The notes beneath the pieces are model-generated. The model did no database searches, was not told the DNA's origin, and saw nothing but the letters and a program-made list of their open reading frames with translations. A stretch of DNA of 8,806 nt from Planctomycetota bacterium (lineage in GTDB: Bacteria > Planctomycetota > Phycisphaerae > Phycisphaerales > UBA1924): positions 1-8,806 of the forward strand of contig JAFLCM010000078.1 in the NCBI GenBank assembly GCA_017303565.1, given 5' to 3'. Shown here one piece after another: positions 1 to 5,567 of the stretch; the stretch's first letter is position 1; the number at the start of each line of letters is the position of its first letter. A program made the position numbers and the translations under genes.

Positions 1-3
1 CCC

Positions 4-1071
4 TTGGTTCGAACCGACCTCTTCCAACGATTCACCCTCGCGCTCCGCTGCCTGACGCCCGCGCTCGTGGCCTGCGCCGCGCCCATCGCCAGCGCCGTCG
101 TCTGCATCGGCCCTCGCCAAGCCGTCCAGCCCGCCGACTACCTCGCCGGCGGCGTCGCGCAGTACGTCGGTCGCTTCGGCATCTATACCGGAACCCCCAT
201 CTCCGCTCGTCACTTCGTTGTCGCTAACCACATCGGCAACGCCGGCGGCGGCCAGTTCTTCTACAACAACGGCACCGCCACCGAGACCCAGTACGCCTGC
301 ACCCTCGCCGGCGCCCTCCAGGACCTCGCCATCTACCGCCTCCTCGACGGCCAGCCCAGTTTCACCCTCTGGGCTCCCATCTACACCCGCTCCGATGAAA
401 TCGGCATGCCCGTGCAGGTCGTTGGCCGCGGCGTCGACAAAGGCCCCGCCCTCAACCAGGCCGGCAACTTCATCGGATGGTTCTGGGGAACCGACGACCA
501 CGTCGTCACCTGGGGCACCAACACCATCTCGAACACCTTCAACTTCGGCGGGCCCCCCGGCTTCGCCGGACCTTACACCGCCTTCACCTTCGACCAGGCC
601 GAAGGCCCGACCGAGTGCACCGCCGCGAACAACGACTCCAGCGGCCCCGTCTTCATCATCGACCCCCGCGACGGCAAGCAGAAACTCGCCGGCACCATCG
701 CCGCCGTCGACGGCAACTACTCCGGCACCCCCAACGGCCCCACCTTCTCCGGCGCGCTCTTCGACACCCGCGGCCTCTACCTCGGGCCCAACCTCATCTC
801 CGGCCCGAACCCCATCCCCATCAAGACCTACGTCGTTCGCTTCAGCCAGCGGCTCGATTTCCTCCGAACCGTCGCCGCCGTCCCGCCCTTCCCCTGCCCC
901 GCCGACCTCAGCGGCGACCGCACCGTGAACACCGCCGACCTCGTCCAGTTCCTCGGCGTCTTCGGCCAGCGCGTCTACCCCGGCGCGCCCGGAGACCTCA
1001 TCGAGGACGGCTTCGTCGACACCGCCGACCTCGCCGCCTTCCTTGGCGCGTTCGGCGTACCTTGCCCGTGA
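4..1071 (+). CDS. Exported divergent trypsin-like (S1-fold) protein with C-terminal dockerin-like repeats
   Basis: This 355-residue protein, counted from TTG at 4, may start further upstream outside the window. The N-terminus looks like a signal peptide: basic residues to R15, then a hydrophobic stretch ending near ASA (29-31). An LVAC (21-24) lipobox-like motif is an alternative. The order of motifs fits a trypsin-like serine peptidase: FVVANHIG places the histidine at H76, LQDLAIYRL the aspartate at D107, and NNDSSGPVF the serine at S212, followed by a KLAGTIAAVDG strand. Compared with the classical GDSGGP signature, the oxyanion-hole glycine is N210 and the glycine after the serine is S213, so activity is uncertain. 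Residues 299-321 and 329-351 form two dockerin-like calcium loops (D301/S303/D305/N309/D312 and D331/D335/D339/D342), typical of surface or secreted planctomycete proteins. The family assignment rests on motif order and spacing only. Codons are mostly C-ending, like the host genes. Confidence 0.8.
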   Translation: MVRTDLFQRFTLALRCLTPALVACAAPIASAVVCIGPRQAVQPADYLAGGVAQYVGRFGIYTGTPISARHFVVANHIGNAGGGQFFYNNGTATETQYACTLAGALQDLAIYRLLDGQPSFTLWAPIYTRSDEIGMPVQVVGRGVDKGPALNQAGNFIGWFWGTDDHVVTWGTNTISNTFNFGGPPGFAGPYTAFTFDQAEGPTECTAANNDSSGPVFIIDPRDGKQKLAGTIAAVDGNYSGTPNGPTFSGALFDTRGLYLGPNLISGPNPIPIKTYVVRFSQRLDFLRTVAAVPPFPCPADLSGDRTVNTADLVQFLGVFGQRVYPGAPGDLIEDGFVDTADLAAFLGAFGVPCP

Positions 1072-1084
1072 CCGCACCGCCTCC

Positions 1085-1160
1085 GTGGCGCCGCTTCTCG
1101 GTGGCGCCGGTCCGGGTGGCACCGCTCTTGGTGGCACCGCTCTTGGTGGCACCGCTCTCC
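1085..1160. repeat. 15-bp tandem repeat, five units (two degenerate, three near-identical)
   Basis: The units start at 1085 (16 bp, degenerate), 1101 (degenerate), 1116, 1131 and 1146. Units 3 and 4 are identical (GTGGCACCGCTCTTG) and unit 5 differs only in its last two bases. The period equals five codons, so frames through it read as repeated Gly-Gly-Thr-Ala-Leu, but no gene runs through it. It lies 13 bp after the stop codon of the upstream gene. Confidence 0.85.
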
Positions 1161-1169
1161 GAGCGGTGC
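1149..1169 (+). terminator. Perfect 9-bp hairpin at the end of the tandem repeat (possible terminator or mRNA 3' end)
   Basis: GCACCGCTC (1149-1157) and GAGCGGTGC (1161-1169) are exact reverse complements around a 3-base loop. The stem is GC-rich but no T-run follows, so it is not a classical intrinsic terminator. Its place 78 bp past the stop codon would suit a transcript end or a 3'-end stabiliser. The same 5' arm also occurs in repeat units 3 and 4 (1119-1127, 1134-1142), so alternative longer-loop hairpins are possible. Confidence 0.4.
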
Positions 1170-1316
1170 TGACGACAGCGCACCTCCGCCCACTCACCAG
1201 CACACCCCACCCACAGGTCGCATGAGTGCCGCCGCCTTCCCCGGCTGCAGGCCGGCGCCACCACAGACCAGAGCCACAAGGCCACCGCCGCAAGCCCTCC
1301 GCTCGCCCCCATCGGC

Positions 1317-1322
1317 TACCAT
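1317..1322 (+). promoter_or_regulatory. Weak -10-like box upstream of nuoE
   Basis: TACCAT sits within GGCTACCATCC, 82 bp before the nuoE ATG. A near-identical context (CGCTACGATCG) precedes the agmatinase gene. No recognisable -35 box is present at 16-18 bp, so this is a suggestion only. Confidence 0.2.
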
Positions 1323-1394
1323 CCCAACTCTCTAAGACCCCCGCGCCCCCCGCCCCCGCTCCGGACCCACGACCCCGGACCCGGCGGCCCCGAC

Positions 1395-1398
1395 GGAG
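1395..1398 (+). promoter_or_regulatory. Ribosome-binding site of nuoE (GGAG)
   Basis: GGAG lies 6 bases before the ATG at 1405. The alternative in-frame ATG at 1435 has no purine-rich stretch upstream, so this site decides the start. Confidence 0.6.
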
Positions 1399-1404
1399 AC
1401 GCTC

Positions 1405-1950
1405 ATGGCCTGGATCACGAAGCCCTCGGGCACGATGAAGATCGAGAAGCGCTCGCAGCCCTACCTGACGCAGGCCATCAAGGACCGCATCACGAAGGAC
1501 TACCTCCCGCGCTACGAAAACAAGCGCGGCGCGCTCCTGCCCACCCTGCACGCCGTGCAGGAGGACGCCGGCTGGCTGCCCCACCAGGCCCTGACCGAGA
1601 TCGCCGACTTCCTCGGCATGACCCCCTCCGAGGTCATCGACACCGCCAGTTTCTACGAAGAATACTGGATCAAGAAGAAGGGCGAGAACGTCATCGCCGT
1701 CTGCCGCTCCATCGCCTGCGAGGTCTGCGACCACAAGACCGTCACCGACGCCTGCCGCAAGAAACTGGGCATCGAGGTCGGCGAAACCACCGACGACGGC
1801 AAGTTTACCCTCATCGAGATCGAGTGCCTCGGCTCCTGCGGCAGCGCCCCCGTCGCGCTCATGAACCACACGCTGCACGAGAACCTCACCCCCGCAGCGA
1901 TCGAAAAGGTCATCGACGACGCCGCCAAGGGCGGGCACAAGCACCACTGA
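1405..1950 (+). CDS. nuoE: NADH-quinone oxidoreductase subunit E (2Fe-2S, thioredoxin-like)
   Basis: This 181-residue protein has the length and layout of NuoE/24-kDa subunits: an N-terminal helical part (about 15-90, with LLPTLHAVQEDAGWLP and the ASFYEEY segment) and a C-terminal thioredoxin-like domain holding one [2Fe-2S] cluster. The four ligands are in the family pattern C100-x4-C105 and C141-x3-C145 (CLGSC), 35 residues apart. In complex I the subunit sits in the peripheral arm beside NuoF and passes electrons from FMN/NADH. Related proteins serve NAD-linked hydrogenases or formate dehydrogenases. The C-terminus ends HKHH. The usual partner nuoF does not follow: the next gene is convergent, 10 bp away, and the upstream gene is unrelated, so it appears to be transcribed alone. 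Nearly all codons end in C or G, as expected for a resident, well-expressed gene. Confidence 0.93.
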   Translation: MAWITKPSGTMKIEKRSQPYLTQAIKDRITKDYLPRYENKRGALLPTLHAVQEDAGWLPHQALTEIADFLGMTPSEVIDTASFYEEYWIKKKGENVIAVCRSIACEVCDHKTVTDACRKKLGIEVGETTDDGKFTLIEIECLGSCGSAPVALMNHTLHENLTPAAIEKVIDDAAKGGHKHH

Positions 1951-1960
1951 CCGCCGACGC

Positions 1961-3025
1961 TCAGCCCTGCTCGCCCGCGCCCTCACGCGGTTCAGGCCCC
2001 ATGTCTCGCGGCGCCTCCGCGTGCCGACCGTCCGGTGCCCACACCATGATCCGTCCCTTGCCGGAGTTCTTCGCCGCCAAGAGCGCCGAATCCGCCTGGC
2101 TCAGGAGGTCGTCGCCGTCGATCGGCTGGCTGGTCTTCAAGCACGACACGCCGATGCTCATCCCGCACCGCGGCAGACCGGGCGCGCTCGGGGCGCAGCC
2201 GATCGCGTCCACCGCCAGGTCGAAACCCTCGACCAGGCGCTGGGCCACGCGGGCCGCGGTGGGAGCGCTTGTCTGCGGCATCAGCACCACGAACTCGTCC
2301 CCGCCGTAACGCACCGCGATGTCCGACGTCCGGATCCGCGCCGAGATCAGCCGCGCCGCCGCCCCGAGGATGTCATCCCCCTTCGCGTGCCCGTGACGGT
2401 CGTTCACTTCCTTGAAGTGATCAAGGTCGATCATCAGGCACGCCAGGTCCTTCGAGTACCGCACCGCCTCGGCGAAGAGCTGCGGCAGGCGCTGCTGCAA
2501 CTGGCGCCGATTGGCCAGCCCGGTCAAGGGGTCCGACCACGCCATCGCCTCCAGCCTCGTCAGGTCCGATTCGAGTCGGTCGCAGCGGGCTTTCAGTTGG
2601 CTCGCGGTCGTGCGCACCTCAACGAGCGTCCGCCGGTGCGTCCGCCGCGCCTCGCCCAGCGCCAGCGCCCGGTCCAGCCACGCGCTGTCGGCCGACACCA
2701 GGTCCGCGGCGTACAGCGCGTCGGTCGCGCCCCGCTGCAGCGCCTGACGCATCCACCCGTCGGCCCCGCGCTGCGCCACCACCACGAACGACGCGTCGGG
2801 CATGGCCAGCGCCGCCTCGTGCATCCGGTCGAGCCCCAGTTCCAGCGGCCAGATCACCGCGTCGGCCTCCGCCGCCAGCGCCGCCGACGCCGCGTCCCAC
2901 GCATCCAGCACCACCAGCCGCGCATCCCCCCGCGCCTTGACCGCCCGGTTCAGCGCGTGCAGAAGCGCGGGCGGGCATCCCACCGCCGCCAGCACGCACG
3001 CGCTGTCGCTCCTGCCGTTCGTCAC
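1961..3025 (-). CDS. Diguanylate cyclase (GGDEF) with degenerate receiver-like N-terminal domain
   Basis: This is predicted to make cyclic di-GMP from two GTP. From the GTG at 3025 (354 residues), residues about 9-110 resemble a response-regulator receiver fold, but the phosphoacceptor region reads DAVIWPLELG, so the usual aspartate is absent. A charged helical linker (about 117-163) leads to the GGDEF domain: DPLTGLANRR at 165-174, Mg2+-binding D200 in MIDLDHFK, N208, the signature GGDEF at 241-245, and MSIGVS near 289-294. An RxxD inhibitory site (R232, D235) lies five residues before GGDEF, so product feedback is likely. No EAL domain is present. An upstream in-frame GTG at 3163 exists, but 15 of those 46 extra codons end in A/T against 2 of the first 25 after 3025, and GGGAG lies 9 bases before 3025. 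The short form is therefore preferred. It is transcribed divergently from the agmatinase gene. Confidence 0.88.
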   Translation of the reverse strand: MTNGRSDSACVLAAVGCPPALLHALNRAVKARGDARLVVLDAWDAASAALAAEADAVIWPLELGLDRMHEAALAMPDASFVVVAQRGADGWMRQALQRGATDALYAADLVSADSAWLDRALALGEARRTHRRTLVEVRTTASQLKARCDRLESDLTRLEAMAWSDPLTGLANRRQLQQRLPQLFAEAVRYSKDLACLMIDLDHFKEVNDRHGHAKGDDILGAAARLISARIRTSDIAVRYGGDEFVVLMPQTSAPTAARVAQRLVEGFDLAVDAIGCAPSAPGLPRCGMSIGVSCLKTSQPIDGDDLLSQADSALLAAKNSGKGRIMVWAPDGRHAEAPRDMGPEPREGAGEQG

Positions 3026-3034
3026 GCCTCGATG

Positions 3035-3039
3035 CTCCC
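3035..3039 (-). promoter_or_regulatory. Ribosome-binding site deciding the diguanylate cyclase start
   Basis: On the minus strand GGGAG lies 9 bases before the GTG at 3025. Together with the change in codon composition at that point, it favours this start over the GTG at 3163. Confidence 0.45.
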
Positions 3040-3106
3040 AGCCCAAGCCGTTCAACCCCGCCGCCCCTGTCCGGAGCGCGCGTCTGAGAACACTCTCCAA
3101 TCGGAA

Positions 3107-3157
3107 CGCCCGAGAGTCCACTGGAGCACCGGGTTTCAAACACGAATCTCTCGGGCG
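3107..3157. promoter_or_regulatory. 10-bp inverted repeat in the divergent intergenic region
   Basis: CGCCCGAGAG (3107-3116) and CTCTCGGGCG (3148-3157) are exact reverse complements with a 31-base spacer. They lie between two divergent genes, upstream of both chosen starts. This could be a paired operator or a long-loop stem in the diguanylate cyclase leader. A 10-bp match at this distance can arise by chance in GC-rich DNA. Confidence 0.3.
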
Positions 3158-3209
3158 GGACACGCGACGCCCTGCGCCGCCCCGTCCGGGAATCGCCGCA
3201 CCTTTCCGC

Positions 3210-3215
3210 TACGAT
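3210..3215 (+). promoter_or_regulatory. -10-like box placing transcription start at or beside the agmatinase ATG
   Basis: TACGAT ends 7 bases before the ATG at 3223. If it is a -10 element, the transcript would begin at about 3221-3223, giving a leaderless mRNA. In agreement, no purine-rich ribosome-binding site precedes this ATG. No clear -35 box is seen. Confidence 0.35.
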
Positions 3216-3222
3216 CGCCCCC

Positions 3223-4299
3223 ATGTCGAACGACGATCGCCGCCAGTCCCCGCACGATTTCGACCCCGACGCCGCCGCCCAGCCCGGCACCGGCGTCTTC
3301 GGCCTGCCCTTCACGTTCGAAGAGTCCGGCTGCGTGCTGGTCCCCGCGCCCTTCGACGCCACCACGTCCTACGGCGGCGGCGCTTCCGCCGGCCCGGAGG
3401 CGATCCGCACCGCGTCGGCTCAGGTCGACCTCTTCGACCTCCAGTTCGGGCGCATCTATCAGTGGGGCCTGTTCATGGAGGAGCAGGACGAGGCCATGCT
3501 CGCCCAGAGCAAACAGGCCCGCGCCCTCGCCGCCCCCATCATCGAAAAGGGCGGCGCGGAGGACGCCGACGCCCCGGTGCTGGAGAAGGTCAACCGCGCC
3601 TCGGAAGCCATGAACCGCGCCGTCGAGGCCAACTTCGAGCGTGTCCTCAAGGCGGGCAAGGTCCCCGGGCTCGTCGGCGGCGACCACTCCACCCCATTCG
3701 GCGCCATCCGCGCCTGCGCCGCCAAGGCCGGGCCCGCCGGCCTCGGCATCCTCCACGTCGACGCCCACATGGACCTCCGCGACGCCTTCGAGGGCTTCGT
3801 CTGGTCGCACGCCTCCATCATGTTCAACGTGCTCGAGCGCATCCCGAGCGTCACGCGCCTCGTGCAGGTCGGCATCCGCGACTTCGGCGAGGGCGAACTC
3901 AACGTGATGAAAGGCTCGAACGGGCGCGTCGTCACCCACTTCGACCTCGACCTCTTCCGCCGCGCGTCCAGGGGCGAGTCGTGGCAGTCCACCTGCGAGC
4001 AGATGATCGAGCCGCTGCCGAAAGACGTGTATGTCTCGTTCGACATCGACGCCCTCGACCCGTCGCTCTGCCCCAACACCGGCACCCCCGTCCCCGGCGG
4101 CCTGTCGTTCAATCAGGCGTGCGTGCTGCTGGAGGTTCTGGCCCGCTCGGGAAGACGCGTCATCGGCTTCGACCTGAACGAGGTCTGCCCCGCCGCCGAC
4201 GGCGCCAACGAGTGGGACGCCAACGTGGGTGCCCGCGTGCTCTACAAGCTGTGCGGGATGGCGTGGCGGGCGAACGGGGCCTCAAAGGATTGGGCATGA
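3223..4299 (+). CDS. speB: Agmatinase-family ureohydrolase (binuclear metal hydrolase)
   Basis: Members of this family hydrolyse a guanidino compound to urea; agmatine to putrescine is the commonest substrate. This 358-residue protein carries the full binuclear metal site: H155 in GGDHS (152-156), D180, H182 and D184 in DAHMD, and D274 and D276 in SFDIDALDP. It also has TGTPVPGG (286-293) and FDLNEVCP (316-323). It is longer than typical ~306-residue agmatinases, with an extended N-terminus and a helical charged stretch (about 85-145) before GGDHS. Substrate cannot be read from sequence: guanidinobutyrate, arginine or guanidine are alternatives, so the symbol is a family label. The gene heads an operon: its TGA overlaps the next ATG (ATGA), and that gene's ribosome-binding site is inside its last codons. 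Its 3' end is repeated downstream at 6298-6353. Only 3 of its first 50 codons end in A/T. Confidence 0.9.
   Translation: MSNDDRRQSPHDFDPDAAAQPGTGVFGLPFTFEESGCVLVPAPFDATTSYGGGASAGPEAIRTASAQVDLFDLQFGRIYQWGLFMEEQDEAMLAQSKQARALAAPIIEKGGAEDADAPVLEKVNRASEAMNRAVEANFERVLKAGKVPGLVGGDHSTPFGAIRACAAKAGPAGLGILHVDAHMDLRDAFEGFVWSHASIMFNVLERIPSVTRLVQVGIRDFGEGELNVMKGSNGRVVTHFDLDLFRRASRGESWQSTCEQMIEPLPKDVYVSFDIDALDPSLCPNTGTPVPGGLSFNQACVLLEVLARSGRRVIGFDLNEVCPAADGANEWDANVGARVLYKLCGMAWRANGASKDWA
4221..4276 (+). repeat. Direct repeat, copy 1 (inside the agmatinase 3' end)
   Basis: This copy matches 6298-6353 at 51 of 56 positions without gaps. It encodes agmatinase residues 334-351 (NVGARVLYKL to RAN). The match may continue, with one inserted base, to AGGATTG at 4286-4292 (AGGATCG at 6364-6370). 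Confidence 0.9.
4284..4289 (+). promoter_or_regulatory. Ribosome-binding site within the agmatinase tail (AAAGGA)
   Basis: AAAGGA lies 6 bases before the ATG at 4296, inside the last codons of the agmatinase gene. It supports this start over a downstream GTG at 4368 and indicates translational coupling. Confidence 0.6.
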
Positions 4300-5567
4300 G
4301 ATCCAGAGGACTCTGGTGTTCCGGATGTCGAGCCGCGAGCACCCGCTCCAGCGAGATCCGGTGGCGCGTGGCCCGGGTCGCCGCGGTGGTGATCGCCGCT
4401 TCGAGCGTGTGCACACCCCTTCAAGCGGCCGCCGAAGACCTCGGCGTGGTGCTCGAGCAGTACGAGTCCGCGAGCAGGGAGGCCGGGCTTCGCCCATCCG
4501 CTGAGGGTGCTTCGAGAGACGCCTTCTACCGTGCGTGGCTGGACAAGATCTCGCTGGCGGTGGTGACCGAGCCCGCCGGTCAGCGCCGACACGCCGCTCT
4601 TTTCGCCGCCTTCTCACTGGCGTCGGCGCTGCGGAGCGAGGCCGAGGTTCGGGTGATCCACCAGCAGCTCCTCGATTCCAGCGGTCAGGACTGGTTCGAG
4701 CGCATGAGGGTGCAGGGCTACCTTGCCGGTCACTTGGCCTCTCTCGGAACCTCGGCGTCCGCGGCCGGTGGAGCCGCCGAACCGCGAGCGATCATCGAGG
4801 CGTACGAGTCCGCTCTCCGAGAGGCGCCGGACGCGGGCCTGCTCGGCCCGAACGCCGACGCCGTGGCCCGCCGCCCCGGAGCAACCGGCTGGATCATCAA
4901 CCTGCGGTCCGGTCTGGCGCGGCAACTCGAAGCCTCGGGCAAGCACGCCGACGCCGCCCAGCAGTACGCGATCGCGGCGTCTTTCGGGCTCGACCTCCCC
5001 GGCTCGGCCGACCTCGCCAGCGGCGAAGTGCGGGCGACCGAATCGGAGAACCTCCTGCAGCGAGCCGCCGCATCCTCCGCGAAGGCCGGCGATGTGAAAG
5101 ATGTGCTCGCTCACTTCGCTCGGATCGACGCGCTCCTCCAAGAGCGCCGCGAGCACCCGACCACGTGGCACGCCGTCGTCGTGTGCCGGGGCGTGCCCGC
5201 TTCGCTGCGACTGGCCCGCGAGCTCGCCGCTCGCTACGCGACCCGAGCCGCCGACGAGGCCTCTCTTCGCCTCATGCTCGCGGCGCTCTCCGAGAGCAAC
5301 GTCGCAGGCAGCGAGGCCGAGGCGGTCGGCTGGGCGTCGGAGATCGTGGCGCGCTTCGTGCCCGCCGAGGATCAGCCCGTCGATCCCCGGGCGGACAGGC
5401 CCGACCTGCTCGACATCGCCGTGCTCGACGCACGATCCGCTCTCCTCAGGCCAGGAGCAACTCAACTGCTGTCTCGTTGCGACTCGTTCGCCGAGCGGCG
5501 GTGGGGCGGCTTGGATCGACTCGTCAATGCCGCCCACTCCCAGTCACCGAACCGGAGCGAGCAATGA
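4296..5567 (+). CDS. Exported helical protein with a TPR-like repeat, function unknown
   Basis: This 423-residue protein starts at the ATG overlapping the agmatinase stop (ATGA), with AAAGGA 6 bases upstream. A long basic n-region (1-28, with C8 and C11) precedes a hydrophobic segment (about 25-45) ending in AAA before EDL, which looks like a signal peptide cleaved near residue 46. A GTG at 4368 would give a shorter, more ordinary signal peptide but lacks a good ribosome-binding site. The mature part is predicted mostly helical, alanine/glutamate/arginine-rich. Residues about 200-235 fit the TPR consensus (L203, L207, A208, L211, G215, A220, Y224, A227, then P235). Other possible repeats, such as 166-178 and 300-332, are weaker. 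No catalytic motif is recognised. It is likely a periplasmic scaffold or partner of the next gene's product, translated from the same mRNA. A/T-ending and AGA codons are commoner than in the neighbours. Confidence 0.8.
   Translation: MRSRGLWCSGCRAASTRSSEIRWRVARVAAVVIAASSVCTPLQAAAEDLGVVLEQYESASREAGLRPSAEGASRDAFYRAWLDKISLAVVTEPAGQRRHAALFAAFSLASALRSEAEVRVIHQQLLDSSGQDWFERMRVQGYLAGHLASLGTSASAAGGAAEPRAIIEAYESALREAPDAGLLGPNADAVARRPGATGWIINLRSGLARQLEASGKHADAAQQYAIAASFGLDLPGSADLASGEVRATESENLLQRAAASSAKAGDVKDVLAHFARIDALLQERREHPTTWHAVVVCRGVPASLRLARELAARYATRAADEASLRLMLAALSESNVAGSEAEAVGWASEIVARFVPAEDQPVDPRADRPDLLDIAVLDARSALLRPGATQLLSRCDSFAERRWGGLDRLVNAAHSQSPNRSEQ
5554..5557 (+). promoter_or_regulatory. Ribosome-binding site of the dockerin-like protein gene (GGAG)
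   Basis: GGAG lies 6 bases before the ATG at 5564, inside the end of the upstream gene. It supports the ATGA-overlap start. Confidence 0.55.

Larger units (their letters stand above)
1072..1404. other. Non-coding region between the exported protein gene and nuoE
   Basis: This 333-bp gap has no convincing gene. It contains the 15-bp tandem repeat and hairpin (1085-1169), a small 5-bp stem with a 5-base loop (CCGGC 1241-1245 and GCCGG 1251-1255), a C-rich stretch at about 1336-1390, a -10-like box at 1317-1322 and the nuoE ribosome-binding site. Open frames here lack start signals and family resemblance. Confidence 0.7.

Noticed and set aside
1085..1160. CRISPR-like array
   Set aside because: The 15-bp units are directly adjacent with no spacers, so it is a simple tandem repeat.
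1226..1438. Small Pro/Arg-rich open frame across the nuoE start
   Set aside because: It has no ribosome-binding site, is low-complexity, and overlaps nuoE out of frame.
1951..1960. Terminator between convergent nuoE and the cyclase gene
   Set aside because: The gap is only 10 bp and I found no uninterrupted stem with a T-run around it.
3026..3163. Longer diguanylate cyclase start at the GTG at 3163
   Set aside because: The 46 extra codons include 15 A/T-ending ones, show no domain, and the GTG at 3025 has GGGAG upstream. The longer form is not fully excluded.
2021..3613. Long plus-strand open frame (530 codons) opposite the diguanylate cyclase gene
   Set aside because: It is rich in Arg/Pro/His, typical of an antisense shadow in GC-rich DNA. 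The minus strand carries a clear GGDEF protein with host-like codons.
2802..4295. The 5' part of the very long plus-strand open frame ending at 5567
   Set aside because: Before 4296 it overlaps the agmatinase gene out of frame and reads as low-complexity Arg/Pro sequence. The real gene begins at the ATG at 4296 with a ribosome-binding site.
4614..5537. Minus-strand open frame (307 codons) opposite the TPR-like gene
   Set aside because: It has no start signal or domain, is Gly/Arg-rich, and is opposite a gene with a signal peptide and translational coupling.
4535..5563. 5' extension of the dockerin-like protein's open frame
   Set aside because: It overlaps the TPR-like gene in another frame, is Arg-rich without structure, and the ATG at 5564 has its own ribosome-binding site and signal peptide.
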